Positions 35,592 to 44,674 are shown, counted from the stretch's first letter. The stretch: DNA of 64,000 bases from Paraburkholderia fungorum (GCF_900099835.1 NZ_FNKP01000001.1:868001-932000); one strand, 5' to 3'. Translations and numbers: made by a program. Notes: generated by a model from the letters alone, not told the origin.

Positions 35592-36152
35592 ATGAAATAC
35601 GACGCCGTTTACCGGCCGTCTGCCGGCGGCTTCACGCTTGTCGAAACGCTGGCCGTGCTTGCGTTGCTGGCGGTGATCGCGGTCCTGGCGACGCCATCGT
35701 TCGTCGCGTGGCATGTCCGCGATCAGGTCGATGCGCGCACAAGGGCGCTGGCCTCGACTCTCGCTTTTGCGCGCAGCGAGGCGCTGCGTCGGGGCTCACG
35801 TGTCATTGTTTGCAGGATCGATTCGGCGCGACGTTGCCTGAGCACGGGGCAGCCCTGCGTGAGCGGTGTTGCCGACTGGTCGTGCGGATGGGCCGTTTTT
35901 GCCGACCGCGCGGGCACGCTTTCACTACTGCGGGCGCAACCGCTGCTCGCGGCAGTAAGCATCGTCGGGGTACAGACAAATCTGACATTTACGCCGCCTG
36001 CCGGCCAATTGATTGGCACCTTCCGTAGTTTTGATATCGCACCGGCTGCGTCGTCGAAAGCGACACAAGGGGCCAAGTGGCGACGCTGTGTCCACATCGC
36101 GGCAGGTGGTCGCGCAAGGATTTCCGAAGGTGCTTGCGGAGCGGCGTCATGA
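35592..36152 (+). CDS. fimT: Minor pseudopilin, GspH/FimT family
   Basis: The 186-residue product has a prepilin signal: a short polar leader ending SAGG, then FTLVETLAVLALLAVIAVLA with glutamate at position +5 of the mature protein. The C-terminal part has paired cysteines typical of FimT/GspH minor pilins. It would be cleaved by PilD and assembled at the tip of the type IV pilus. The start at 35592 was chosen because it gives a 13- to 14-residue leader; the frame opens at 35550. Its stop overlaps the pilV start (ATGA). Confidence 0.88.
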   Translation: MKYDAVYRPSAGGFTLVETLAVLALLAVIAVLATPSFVAWHVRDQVDARTRALASTLAFARSEALRRGSRVIVCRIDSARRCLSTGQPCVSGVADWSCGWAVFADRAGTLSLLRAQPLLAAVSIVGVQTNLTFTPPAGQLIGTFRSFDIAPAASSKATQGAKWRRCVHIAAGGRARISEGACGAAS

Positions 36153-36595
36153 TGCGATATCCGTTCAACCCGCGACCACGTTGTCGCGCATCAAAGTCCA
36201 CTGGCAGCTCGCTGATCGAAGTCATGCTGGCCGTTGCGTTGATGGCAATCACAGCGCTCGGACTTATCGCCGGGCAATTGTGGACCGCTCGCGAAGCCCG
36301 CGCGATGGCAATGCGCGAGCAGGCGGCATGGATCGCCGATTCTGTGGCCGAGGCAATGCGTACGCCAGCATTGGCTGATTCCGCCACGCGGCAATGGAAC
36401 TCACAGGCCACTACGCTCTTACCGCATGGGGAAGCTTCGTCAGGCGACAGCGCGGGCGTGGCCATCGCGCGAGTCACGTGGACATCCGTCAAGGACATGC
36501 CGGCAAACGGTGACGTAATCGACAAACCGGAGTCCTGTGGTGGCGCCGATGTCCCTGCCGGCACCTCATGCGTCGCGCTGGCGTTGATCCGATGA
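36149..36595 (+). CDS. pilV: Type IV pilus minor pilin PilV
   Basis: The 148-residue product begins with a basic leader followed by SSLIEVMLAVALMAITALGLIAGQ, the prepilin hydrophobic helix with glutamate +5. A later CGG...CVALALIR segment matches PilV, a minor pilin needed for pilus initiation. ATG 36149 overlaps the fimT stop and its own stop overlaps pilW, showing tight translational coupling. At -1 the residue is glycine (STG), as usual for prepilin peptidase. Confidence 0.85.
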   Translation: MMRYPFNPRPRCRASKSTGSSLIEVMLAVALMAITALGLIAGQLWTAREARAMAMREQAAWIADSVAEAMRTPALADSATRQWNSQATTLLPHGEASSGDSAGVAIARVTWTSVKDMPANGDVIDKPESCGGADVPAGTSCVALALIR

Positions 36596-37401
36596 CTTCG
36601 CGCAAATCCGGCTCTCACGGTCAAACGCTGATCGAGTTGCTGATTGCAATGGCCTTGGGACTCGTTGTGACGGCAGGCGCCGTGTCGCTCTACTCAAGTC
36701 AGCGCGCTGCGTTCGAGCGTGCGAGCAACGCCACGACAATTCGCGAAGCCGGGTTGACCGCCTTGTCGCTGATCGGCCAGCAAGTGCAAATGGCCGGCTT
36801 CGTTCCCGCGGATGCCGCAAGTTATAGCGGCCCGCCGCCGTTGTCCGGATGCTCCGGCGGTCGTCCAACGGGGGCTGACGACAGTCTTGCCTGCACGACC
36901 TTGACCAGCCGGTCGGACGGCGTCGCGGTTCGATATGTGGGGGATCCGGTGTCCACGTGGCCATCCTCAGCCGGCAACGTCACCGATTGCCTTGGACAAG
37001 CGGTGACAGGCGACGGTGCGGCGTTTGGGGAGCAGGGTGCGCTGGTGGTCAACCGGTACTTTGCCAGCGTCAGCACGTCGACCGGCGAGCCTGAACTCTA
37101 TTGCGAAGGCAGCGGCAAGGTGGGCTCTGCGCAACCTCTGGTGGAGGGCGTCGAGCGCATACGGGTCAGATACTGGCTAGCCAGCGCGTTGAGCGCAGTA
37201 GACGCATCAGCGGTAGCCGTCGATCAATGGACAAACGTCGTGGCCGTCGATCTTTGCGTGCTCGTTCGTGGTTCACCGCAGGGTCAGCGGTCACGTTATG
37301 TCGATTGCGACGGCGTGAGTGTCCTCGGCACCGATTTGCGTCCACGGCAGGCGTTCTCGCGGCGAGTGGCGTTGCGTAATCACCCGGAGGGTTTTCTGTG
37401 A
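36592..37401 (+). CDS. pilW: Type IV pilus minor pilin PilW
   Basis: The 269-residue product has the prepilin motif SHG-QTLIELLIAMALGLVVTAGA near residues 8-30 and a large extracellular domain with several cysteines, the usual PilW layout; late in the sequence is NVVAVDLCVLVRG, typical of the family. It acts with FimT, PilV and PilX in priming pilus assembly. ATG 36592 overlaps the pilV stop, and its own stop overlaps the GTG of pilX. Confidence 0.87.
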   Translation: MTSRKSGSHGQTLIELLIAMALGLVVTAGAVSLYSSQRAAFERASNATTIREAGLTALSLIGQQVQMAGFVPADAASYSGPPPLSGCSGGRPTGADDSLACTTLTSRSDGVAVRYVGDPVSTWPSSAGNVTDCLGQAVTGDGAAFGEQGALVVNRYFASVSTSTGEPELYCEGSGKVGSAQPLVEGVERIRVRYWLASALSAVDASAVAVDQWTNVVAVDLCVLVRGSPQGQRSRYVDCDGVSVLGTDLRPRQAFSRRVALRNHPEGFL

Positions 37402-38003
37402 CCGACCGATCAAAAAATTCCGGGCTATGCCGCGAGCGCGAGAAAACTTCACCAGGTTGCGATGTGCTGTCACGTATTCGAGGTCTCGGCGGCACCGGTC
37501 GCGCTCGGCGTGTTCTCCAGCGCGGTGTCGTGCTGCCAATCGTTCTGCTGATCTCAACCATGATGCTGACCACGTCGGCGGTATGGTTCGAAACATCGTT
37601 GGCGGCAGCGCGCTCGGCCAGCAATGTGCGTGACTATTTGCAGGCCTTCCACGCCGCAGATTCAGCGCTGATTGCCTGCACCCGCACTGTCGTTGCTGCG
37701 GTTGCAGAAGCGGTCCAGGCACCGCCGGTTGCGTCCGTCGAGCCGACTCAATGGAAACTCAAAAGTGCATTCGAGGCTGGAGCAGTCACGCCCGTCGCGC
37801 AATGGCCAGGCTCGCAGCGGGCGCCGCAATGTTTGATAGAGACGTGGCGCCTCGCCAATCGCGTTGATGCTCAAGCGTATTTGCTGACTTCACGCGGGTT
37901 CGGGCGTAGCGACGACTCGCAAGTGTGGCTGCAGATGGAGTTGGTGATTGATGGCGGAGCGATCGAGCGTCATTGGCGGCGCGTCGCGGCCAGGCCGTTT
38001 TGA
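37398..38003 (+). CDS. pilX: Type IV pilus assembly protein PilX-like
   Basis: The 201-residue product starts with GTG 37398 in overlap with pilW. After an unusually long basic leader (about 40 residues), it has GVVLPIVLLISTMMLTTSAVWF, the hydrophobic helix of PilX proteins, and the C-terminal half with several cysteines. A GTG or ATG nearer the helix was not found, so the long leader may be genuine. Identification rests on position between pilW and pilE and on the helix pattern. Confidence 0.78.
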   Translation: MTDRSKNSGLCREREKTSPGCDVLSRIRGLGGTGRARRVLQRGVVLPIVLLISTMMLTTSAVWFETSLAAARSASNVRDYLQAFHAADSALIACTRTVVAAVAEAVQAPPVASVEPTQWKLKSAFEAGAVTPVAQWPGSQRAPQCLIETWRLANRVDAQAYLLTSRGFGRSDDSQVWLQMELVIDGGAIERHWRRVAARPF

Positions 38004-38012
38004 GGGAGAGTT

Positions 38013-38450
38013 ATGAAAGCGCCAAACACGTCCGCGTTCACGTTGCTCGAATTGATGATCACGCTGGCGATAGCCGCCACCCTGGCTGTGTTCGCGGTGC
38101 CCGCGTATCGCAGCCATATAGCGCGAACGCATCGCATCGACGCAGCTTCGGCGTTATATCGGGCAGCGCAATTTATCGAGGGGGCGGCAAGTGACGGTGT
38201 CCCGACATTGCCACCGGGACTGGACCAGGCGCCGCAATTCGGAGTGTCGATTTATCGCTTGCGCGTGCTGCCCGCCGATGACACAAACGGTGGCTATTCG
38301 ATCGAGGCAACGCCGGCGGAATCGGGCCCGATGCGTGACGACGCCTGCGGGACTTTCACACTCGACGCGACCGGCCTGCGAGGCAATAGAGGTTCGGAAA
38401 ACGAAGGCGGTTCTATGCCGGCGAGCGGCGAGTGCTGGAATACAACCTGA
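38013..38450 (+). CDS. pilE: Type IV minor pilin PilE
   Basis: The 145-residue product begins MKAPNTSA-FTLLELMITLAIAATLAVFAVPAYR, a prepilin helix with glutamate +5, but with alanine rather than glycine at -1. The C-terminal D-region has two cysteines. A GGGAGAG ribosome binding site precedes ATG 38013, nine bases after pilX. PilE closes the cluster; pilY1, the tip adhesin that usually lies before pilE, is absent from this locus. Confidence 0.86.
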   Translation: MKAPNTSAFTLLELMITLAIAATLAVFAVPAYRSHIARTHRIDAASALYRAAQFIEGAASDGVPTLPPGLDQAPQFGVSIYRLRVLPADDTNGGYSIEATPAESGPMRDDACGTFTLDATGLRGNRGSENEGGSMPASGECWNTT

Positions 38451-38518
38451 CGACAGAGCGTGCGACAGATAACCGCTCAATTGCCCCAACAAACTATCGA
38501 CTCCTAATCAGGAACCCT

Positions 38519-39016
38519 TCAATACCCGCCATCCACTGATTCTTCTTTAGCCCGAGGAGAAGCAGCCGCCCCGGCAGGTGCCGCCGACTCGCGCTTCATC
38601 TGCTGCCAGATCCGATACGCTTCCCACGCGGCGAGCCCGAGGCTGCCCCATTTGAGTGCCGGCTTTGCACCGGCCGCGACCGTGGCACGCAATGGCTTGG
38701 CAAGCAACATCGAAGCAATCGAGCTAACAAACGGATATTGCTTAAGCAAAGCGCCAATGGTTCCAGCGTTGATAAAGCTCGCCTTTTCGCCGCTGCGGGT
38801 CCGTACTCCACCAAAGCCCGGCACGATAAATTTGAGCCAGCTGAAATGCGTAACCGCCTGTCGCAATTCGATGGTCGCCTGAGCGAGCTCCATTCGCTCG
38901 ACATCCGCGCGCACCAGCAGCAACTCCTTGCGCAACGCACGCAGATGCGGCGCGCTCAGATCCTTCGCCTGATGGCGCTTGTTACGGAAGGCGGTGTCGG
39001 AATGGCTTTGGCTCAT
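38519..39016 (-). CDS. DUF3318-like protein, 165 aa
   Basis: The product has a basic N-terminal half with a helix-rich stretch RALRKELLLVRADVERMELAQATIELRQAV, a central hydrophobic segment (about 75-115) and an alanine-rich C-terminus. From memory it resembles the DUF3318 family found in Burkholderia next to YqjE and DUF883 genes, as here. The function is unknown; a role at the inner membrane is inferred from its neighbours. It lies about 130 bases after yqjE on the same strand. Confidence 0.7.
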   Translation of the reverse strand: MSQSHSDTAFRNKRHQAKDLSAPHLRALRKELLLVRADVERMELAQATIELRQAVTHFSWLKFIVPGFGGVRTRSGEKASFINAGTIGALLKQYPFVSSIASMLLAKPLRATVAAGAKPALKWGSLGLAAWEAYRIWQQMKRESAAPAGAAASPRAKEESVDGGY

Positions 39017-39148
39017 GGCGTATCGACGGCAGTGGAGGTGAGGTGGGACGGCCGTTCGACGTCAGTCAGGTCGAACAGAACAGCAAAGGCGAAGCAGCTT
39101 CACAACCGCAACTCAGCGCGCACCTGCACACTGGCTGAACCTTACGCT

Positions 39149-39535
39149 TCAAGGTTTGCGAAATACGTCGCGATCTTTCTCGAACTCGGCAACCGTGGCT
39201 TCGAACACCATAGGCGCATTGCGCAAGCCGCTGCGCGCTTTCAGCGCACAAGCGAGTCCCGCGATGGCATAAACGAGGGTGATGCCGGCAAGCGACTGCC
39301 ACCGGTAGGTGTCCCAGAATGAAATCGCGATGAGTGCAGTCAGCGCGATGAGCGCCATCGTGGCGAGCATCATGGCTGCCAGGCCAAGGAACAGCACGCC
39401 GAGCAGACGGTCTTTTTCTTCGGCGAGTTCAATGCCGACCAGTTCGAGCCGTGTCTGCAGTATGGCAAATACGGAACCGATAATGCGGCGCAACGGACTA
39501 GGTTCTCCGCGCTGCGAATGTGTTTCGATGGTCAT
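39149..39535 (-). CDS. yqjE: YqjE/phage-holin family membrane protein
   Basis: The 128-residue product has two strongly hydrophobic segments (about 45-68 and 75-100) preceded by LQTRLELVGIELAEEKDRL, a signature of the YqjE (phage holin superfamily III-like) family. It is a membrane protein of unknown function, typically encoded with DUF883 and a third small gene. The ATG lies at 39535. Confidence 0.85.
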   Translation of the reverse strand: MTIETHSQRGEPSPLRRIIGSVFAILQTRLELVGIELAEEKDRLLGVLFLGLAAMMLATMALIALTALIAISFWDTYRWQSLAGITLVYAIAGLACALKARSGLRNAPMVFEATVAEFEKDRDVFRKP

Positions 39536-39591
39536 GGCGTCATGGCTGTGGGCGTTGCGCGTGAAGGCCTGCCTGGCGCGAGCGCGCGCCA

Positions 39592-39624
39592 GGAAAAGCA
39601 GACCGGCCAGGCATGCGCCGGTCT
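39592..39624 (-). terminator. Possible terminator between the DUF883 gene and yqjE
   Basis: AGACCGGC (39600-39607) and GCCGGTCT (39617-39624) form a perfect 8-bp stem. On the minus strand it is followed by GCTTTTCC. The weak T-run suggests partial termination. Confidence 0.55.
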
Positions 39625-39690
39625 ACCCGATTCGCTGGTGCGCCGGACGAAAACCCGACCGACGACCTCATCAATATTGCTTGCGATGTC

Positions 39691-39993
39691 TTACTTGCGA
39701 TTGATCAGCAGACCCAGCAGCACGCCCGCGCCCGCAGCGATGCCGATGGACGCCCACGGATGCTCATGCACGTAGTCGTCGGTAGCGCGAGCGGCTTTCT
39801 TGCCTTTCTCGACCACCACGACCTGCACGTCAGCGGCCTTTTCCTTAGCCTGCTTCAGGCGCGTCAGCGCCGTTTCACGCAGTTCCGAAGCGCGCTCGCC
39901 AGTGGCGCTCGCGGCCTGTTTCAGCAGATCCTCAGCGTCCGCGAGGACGGTTTTGATATCCGACATCAATCTCTCCTTGTTGACTTCCGACAT
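39691..39993 (-). CDS. DUF883 (ElaB/YqjD-like) membrane-anchored protein
   Basis: The 100-residue product from ATG 39993, with AAGGGGAG upstream, is an amphipathic helical protein ending in a single C-terminal anchor (HEHPWASIGIAAGAGVLLGLLINRK). This matches ElaB/YqjD, tail-anchored proteins reported to tether ribosomes to the inner membrane in stationary phase in E. coli. A start six bases upstream (39999) is equally possible. It leads the trio with yqjE and the DUF3318-like gene. Confidence 0.9.
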   Translation of the reverse strand: MSEVNKERLMSDIKTVLADAEDLLKQAASATGERASELRETALTRLKQAKEKAADVQVVVVEKGKKAARATDDYVHEHPWASIGIAAGAGVLLGLLINRK

Positions 39994-40335
39994 TGACAAC
40001 TCCCCTTCGTCTCACGGCCACGCGTGAATCGTAACCAAAGAAACGTTTGCTGGCGAGCGCCGTGCCCGGTTGATTCGAGGAACGCACGAACTGTTCCCGA
40101 CGCAGCAAAACCATAGAAATGCAGTTTGGAAGGTCAATCTTCCCAAAGTATGCGTAGCATGGAGTTGATCTGTCCCGCAAAGTTTCCACTAAATCGGTGA
40201 AAATTACAAAAACGCATAAAGTAGTGACGCGATGTTCGTTCGCCATGTACTGTCGTTGCCATATGCTTTATGTTTGCGGGGCGTTGCGGGCAACAGCCCG
40301 CGCGGGAAATCCGACTACCTTTAAGGAGATGCACA
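39994..40335. other. Divergent region between the DUF883 gene and the peroxiredoxin gene
   Basis: No coding sequence is supported. AT-rich sequence near 40190-40235 (AAATTACAAAAACGCATAAAG) could hold a promoter, but no clear -35/-10 pair or OxyR-type site was recognised by eye. Confidence 0.4.
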
Positions 40336-40974
40336 ATGAGTCTACGTCTTGGCGATATCGCGCCGGATTTCGAGCAGGAATCGAGTGTTGGTCATATCAG
40401 GTTTCATGAGTGGCTGGGCGATAGTTGGGGCGTGCTGTTCTCGCACCCCGCCGACTTCACGCCGGTCTGCACGACCGAACTCGGCCTCACAGCGAAGCTG
40501 GCCGGCGAGTTCGAAAAGCGCAATGTGAAGACGATCGCGTTGTCGGTCGACAGCGCCGAGTCGCATAAGGAATGGATCAAGGACATCAACGAGACGCAGG
40601 CCGCGAACGTTGGCTTCCCGATTCTCGCTGACGGCGACCGCAAGGTGGCCGAGCTGTACGACATGATTCACCCGAACGCCAACGAGACGCTGACGGTCCG
40701 CTCGTTGTTCGTGATCGACCCGAAGAAGAAGGTGCGTCTGATCATCACGTATCCGGCCAGCACCGGCCGCAACTTCGACGAAGTGCTGCGCGTGATCGAC
40801 TCGCTGCAACTCACCGACAACCATTCCGTCGCGACGCCGGGCAACTGGAAGCAGGGCGACGACGTGGTGATCGTCCCGTCGCTGAAGGACGAAGAAGTGA
40901 TCAAGCAGAAGTTCCCGAAGGGCTACAAGGCATTGCGTCCGTACCTGCGCATGACGCCGCAGCCGAACAAGTAA
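40336..40974 (+). CDS. 1-Cys peroxiredoxin (Prx6 family)
   Basis: The 212-residue product from ATG 40336, with AAGGAGA upstream, reduces peroxides. It has the peroxiredoxin catalytic motif PADFTPVCTTE with the peroxidatic cysteine near residue 47, and the C-terminal extension with TPGNWKQGDDVVIVPS and YLRMTPQP that is typical of the Prx6/1-Cys group. There is no second conserved cysteine for an intramolecular disulfide. It stands alone between divergent and convergent genes, with a strong terminator after it. Confidence 0.93.
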   Translation: MSLRLGDIAPDFEQESSVGHIRFHEWLGDSWGVLFSHPADFTPVCTTELGLTAKLAGEFEKRNVKTIALSVDSAESHKEWIKDINETQAANVGFPILADGDRKVAELYDMIHPNANETLTVRSLFVIDPKKKVRLIITYPASTGRNFDEVLRVIDSLQLTDNHSVATPGNWKQGDDVVIVPSLKDEEVIKQKFPKGYKALRPYLRMTPQPNK

Positions 40975-41053
40975 GCGGCTAATGAATCGCGCGGGTCATG
41001 CGGCTCGCGAGGTTCATCAAGCGCATCGCTAGTTGCAATATGGCGCTGCAAAC

Positions 41054-41092
41054 AAAGAAGGCCGGTTCAACATTGAACCGGCCTTCTTTTTT
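41054..41092. terminator. Bidirectional intrinsic terminator
   Basis: AAAGAAGGCCGGTTC and GAACCGGCCTTCTTT form a long perfect stem (41054-41068 with 41075-41089) followed by further T residues. It serves the peroxiredoxin gene and the convergent gcdH. Confidence 0.93.
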
Positions 41093-41124
41093 CAATCGAA
41101 CTTCAGAACAGCATCAGCGAAAAA

Positions 41125-42315
41125 TCAGAAGAACGCCTGGATGCCCGTCTGCGCGCGCCCGAGAATCAGCGCGTGAATGTCGTGCGTGCCTTCGTACGTA
41201 TTCACGACTTCCAGATTCACCAGATGCCGCGCAATCCCGAACTCGTCCGAAATACCGTTGCCGCCGAGCATGTCGCGCGCGAGTCGCGCAATGTCCAGCG
41301 CCTTGCCGCATGAATTGCGCTTCATGATCGACGTGATCTCGACCGCCGCCGTGCCTTCGTCCTTCATGCGGCCGAGGCGCAGCACGCCTTGCAGGCCGAG
41401 CGTGATTTCAGTTTGCATGTCGGCGAGTTTCTTCTGGATCAACTGGTTTGCGGCGAGCGGCCGGCCGAACTGCTTGCGATCGAGCACGTACTGACGCGCG
41501 GTGTGCCAGCACGACTCGGCCGCGCCGAGCGCACCCCACGCGATCCCGTAGCGCGCCGAGTTCAGACACGTGAACGGGCCGCGCAAACCGCTGACGTCCG
41601 GGAAACGGTTTTCTTCCGGCACGAACACGTCGTCGAGCACGATCTCGCCGGTGATCGACGCACGCAAACCGACCTTGCTATGAATGGTCGGCGCCGACAG
41701 CCCCTTCCAGCCCTTCTCGAGAATGAAGCCGCGGATCGAATCCTTGCCGTCTTCCTCGAGCTTCGCCCACACGACGAACACGTCGGCGATCGGCGAATTG
41801 GTGATCCACATTTTCGAGCCCGACAGCGAGTAGCCGCCGTCCACTTTCTTCGCGCGCGTGATCATGCTGCCCGGATCGGAGCCGTGGTTCGGTTCCGTCA
41901 GACCGAAGCAGCCGATCCATTCGCCGCTGGCGAGCTTCGGCAGGTACTTCTGCTTTTGCGCGTCAGAGCCGAATTCGTTGATCGGCACCATCACGAGCGA
42001 CGACTGCACGGACATCATCGACCGGTAGCCGGAATCGACGCGCTCCACCTCGCGCGCGATCAAACCGTATGCGACGTAGTTCAGACCGGGGCCGCCGTAT
42101 TGCTCGGGGATGGTCGGGCCGAGCAGGCCGAGTTCGCCCATTTCACGGAAGATTTCGATGTCAGTCTTCTCGTGGCGGAACGCTTCGAGCACGCGCGGTT
42201 GCAGCTTGTCCTGCGCGTAAGCGGCGGCGGCGTCGCGCACCATGCGTTCGTCTTCGGTGAGCTGCTGATCCAGCAGCAACGGGTCTTCCCAGTGAAACTG
42301 CGCGGCCTCGGCCAT
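41125..42315 (-). CDS. gcdH: Glutaryl-CoA dehydrogenase
   Basis: GcdH oxidatively decarboxylates glutaryl-CoA to crotonyl-CoA in lysine and tryptophan breakdown, using FAD. The 396-residue product from ATG 42315 (CAGGAGA upstream) has acyl-CoA dehydrogenase motifs [14 protein letters not shown] near residue 135, [17 protein letters not shown] and the catalytic glutamate in [20 protein letters not shown] near 370, which also fits the glutaryl-CoA subgroup. It is divergent from an IclR-type regulator with a shared palindromic operator. Confidence 0.95.
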   Translation of the reverse strand: MAEAAQFHWEDPLLLDQQLTEDERMVRDAAAAYAQDKLQPRVLEAFRHEKTDIEIFREMGELGLLGPTIPEQYGGPGLNYVAYGLIAREVERVDSGYRSMMSVQSSLVMVPINEFGSDAQKQKYLPKLASGEWIGCFGLTEPNHGSDPGSMITRAKKVDGGYSLSGSKMWITNSPIADVFVVWAKLEEDGKDSIRGFILEKGWKGLSAPTIHSKVGLRASITGEIVLDDVFVPEENRFPDVSGLRGPFTCLNSARYGIAWGALGAAESCWHTARQYVLDRKQFGRPLAANQLIQKKLADMQTEITLGLQGVLRLGRMKDEGTAAVEITSIMKRNSCGKALDIARLARDMLGGNGISDEFGIARHLVNLEVVNTYEGTHDIHALILGRAQTGIQAFF

Positions 42316-42365
42316 GACGTATCTCCTGATTCTTGCTTGATCCATGCTTGACTTGTGTTCCGCTA

Positions 42366-42384
42366 TGCGAAACAATGTTTTGCA
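42366..42384. promoter_or_regulatory. Palindromic operator between gcdH and the IclR gene
   Basis: TGCGAAACAATGTTTTGCA is a 19-base near-perfect palindrome (TGCGAAAC/GTTTTGCA, one mismatch around AAT). It lies midway in the 93-base divergent region, where an IclR-family dimer would control both genes. Confidence 0.8.
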
Positions 42385-42408
42385 AACGACACCCGAGTGT
42401 ATCACCCG

Positions 42409-43194
42409 ATGACGCCAGCATCCACTCCCCCTGAACCGCTCGACGAGCGCAAATTCGTCGTCGCCCTCGCGCGCGGGCTGGACTTGTTGCGCGCGTTCAA
42501 GCCGGGCGAAACAATGCTCGGCAACCGCGATTTCGTCGAACGAACGGGGTTGCCGAAGGCGACCGTCAACCGGCTCGCCTATACGCTAACCGTCCTCGGC
42601 TATCTGCGGCTCGATGAAACGCTCGGCAAATATGCGCTCGACGCGGGCGTGCTATCGCTGGGTTTTGCGCTGCTATCAGGTACGGACACGTTGGAACTCG
42701 CGCGCCCGCACATGCGCACGTTCGCGCGCGAGGTGGGCGCGGCGGTATCGCTCGGTTGCCGCGACGGGCTCGACATGATTTATCTGGAGACGATCCGCAG
42801 CGAGACCGCACTGACGCTCGGGCTCGCATCCGGCTCGAAACTGTCGATGCTGACCAGCTCGATGGGACGCGCGTATCTGGCCGTGCAGCCGCCCGACGTG
42901 CAAGCGGCGTTGCTGATCGACTTGAAGAAGGCGGCGGGCAAGGTAGGCGCGGCGCTGGTCGCCGATGCCGAAGCGGAAATCGCCGCGTTCGCTAGCGAGC
43001 GTTGCTGCTATTCGTTCCGCGCATGGCACGACGATGTGAATGCGGTGGCCGTGCCATTTCGCGAGCCGCGCGAAGGGCGCTGGCTGGTGCTGAGTTGCAG
43101 CGGACCGGCATCGTCGATGGGAGAGGAGGTGTTTCGTGACAGTGTTGCGCCGAGATTGAAGGCGCTCGCGCGGCGACTGGGCGATACGGGTTGA
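42409..43194 (+). CDS. IclR-family transcriptional regulator
   Basis: The 261-residue product from ATG 42409 has an N-terminal winged helix-turn-helix ([38 protein letters not shown] region, residues 18-60) and a C-terminal effector-binding domain ([29 protein letters not shown]). It is divergent from gcdH and is probably its local regulator, responding to glutarate or a related intermediate; the ligand is inferred from context. An ATG at 42355 would place the start inside the operator and was rejected. Confidence 0.92.
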   Translation: MTPASTPPEPLDERKFVVALARGLDLLRAFKPGETMLGNRDFVERTGLPKATVNRLAYTLTVLGYLRLDETLGKYALDAGVLSLGFALLSGTDTLELARPHMRTFAREVGAAVSLGCRDGLDMIYLETIRSETALTLGLASGSKLSMLTSSMGRAYLAVQPPDVQAALLIDLKKAAGKVGAALVADAEAEIAAFASERCCYSFRAWHDDVNAVAVPFREPREGRWLVLSCSGPASSMGEEVFRDSVAPRLKALARRLGDTG

Positions 43195-43439
43195 GGCGCG
43201 AACGTGCCTGACTGAAACCCGTGGCGTAACGTGGGGAAAAAAGACGATTGGCACATGAGACGCCCACTGCATGCCGACAGCAGATGCTACTAACGGTGAA
43301 TCGGGAGGGCGCTACCTGCGATAAAAGCCGGGATACTCCCGCACGTAGATAGTCCTGGCTCAACCGTGGCAACAGATAACGCATCTATTCGCCTCATCGA
43401 TGAGCCCAAGCCGCACATCGCCTCGCAATCTCACCCCAA

Positions 43440-44273
43440 TCAAACCGCCCGATCGTGATAATGCGCGGTGAACAACGGCCCCTGCACAAACCGCACGTCG
43501 TACTGCTGCAACGCGAGGAACTGCGCTTCGTCCATCACGCGATTGAAAATCAGCGGAATCTTCAAACGGCTCGCATAGCCGACTAGCGGTTTCACCGTCG
43601 CATCGCGCAACGCGATGGCGGCGTCCATCTTGATGAAGTCGAGCCGCGCCGCTTCCGATACCGACAGAATCTGCCCCGCGTTCGACAGATTGCCCGCCAC
43701 CTTGAAACCGTAGTGCTGATAGCTCCTGGTCAGATAGCCGAGAAAGGTCTTGTGCGCGACCGCCGCAGCCGGCAACTCGATCACCACTCGCGACGGGTTC
43801 AATCCGAACGACACCAGCACGGTCGAAAAATGCCGTCCGTGGTCGTACTTCACACTCTTCAGCAAACGCTCGTGCACGCGCAGAAACAGCAGCCCATGCC
43901 GTTGCGCGCCGAAGAAATTGATCGCATGCAACGCCCGTGACATGCGGTCGAGCGCGACCAGTTCCTGATCGTCGCCGATCCGGTCGAACGGATCGAACAC
44001 GTCGAACGGCGCGGAGTCCAGCCGATGCGTGACGGCCTGGAAGCCGAGTTCATCGCCGAAACGATCCACGCCCTCCGCGCCCGACGACAGCGACTGCGCC
44101 AATGCATGCACGCTGATGTCGAAGATCGGCTCATAGGAACTGGCCAGTTCGAGGTCCCTGAAGCGCGCCAGAGCGATGTCGCCGTGCTCCCCTTGTCCCA
44201 TCGTCAGATGTTCGCCGAGAAACGGGTGGCCGGCGGAGCGCTTGATGAGATCGGGGATGGTCGGCGGAATCAT
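43440..44273 (-). CDS. Degenerate EAL-domain protein
   Basis: The 277-residue product from ATG 44273 (frame open to 44384) is related to c-di-GMP phosphodiesterase EAL domains: SSYEPIFDISVHALA aligns with the usual Q-P-I-V-D...E-A-L start, and later segments such as RVVIELP, FKVAGNLSNAGQ and RLDFIKMDAAI align with the DDFGTG and KxD positions. The signature residues are changed: EAL reads HAL, and the DDFGTG loop lacks the acid pair. The enzyme is probably inactive and may act as a c-di-GMP or protein-binding effector. No GGDEF domain is present. Confidence 0.82.
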   Translation of the reverse strand: MIPPTIPDLIKRSAGHPFLGEHLTMGQGEHGDIALARFRDLELASSYEPIFDISVHALAQSLSSGAEGVDRFGDELGFQAVTHRLDSAPFDVFDPFDRIGDDQELVALDRMSRALHAINFFGAQRHGLLFLRVHERLLKSVKYDHGRHFSTVLVSFGLNPSRVVIELPAAAVAHKTFLGYLTRSYQHYGFKVAGNLSNAGQILSVSEAARLDFIKMDAAIALRDATVKPLVGYASRLKIPLIFNRVMDEAQFLALQQYDVRFVQGPLFTAHYHDRAV

Positions 44274-44674
44274 GGAATAAAAGAATGAGCAGGATAAATG
44301 CGCAGTCGCGCGGCGACGCGACTCGATTGCCGCATCCATTGATGGTAGCAGTCCGCAAAGCGCGGTCATGAACAAAATGCTCATAACGTTATCCGCCGAA
44401 CGCTTGTGGGCGCGGCTCGCGGCGCTTTGGTCCGGGGTGGTTCAGGGTATACGTTAGTTTCACTATTCGTAATTCGTTTTACTATGTGTAACTCGCGACG
44501 CCGTTGCGAATGAGATTCAACGGATGCGGAGAGTGGAACGGCGGGTGGTTTGCCCGAACGCATCTCGCACGTGCGGCGGACCGCGCCCCACCCGCGAGAT
44601 GCGCCCCAAGCCGCACCGGCCCATCGAGCCGCACGGCCGCCCAACCAGTCCGCCCAGGATCAGGAGACAGCTTC
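44274..44674. other. Divergent regulatory region of the EAL gene and the homogentisate operon
   Basis: No gene is supported in this 400-base gap. It contains the tandem repeats described separately and an AT-rich patch at 44450-44495 that probably holds promoters for one or both sides. Short frames overlapping the MFS start are artefacts. Confidence 0.5.
44457..44491. repeat. Two 16-bp direct repeats upstream of the homogentisate operon
   Basis: GTTTCACTATTCGTAA (44457-44472) and GTTTTACTATGTGTAA (44476-44491) agree at 13 of 16 positions and are offset by 19 bases, near two helical turns. They lie about 200 bases before the transporter start and look like a tandem operator. Confidence 0.6.
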
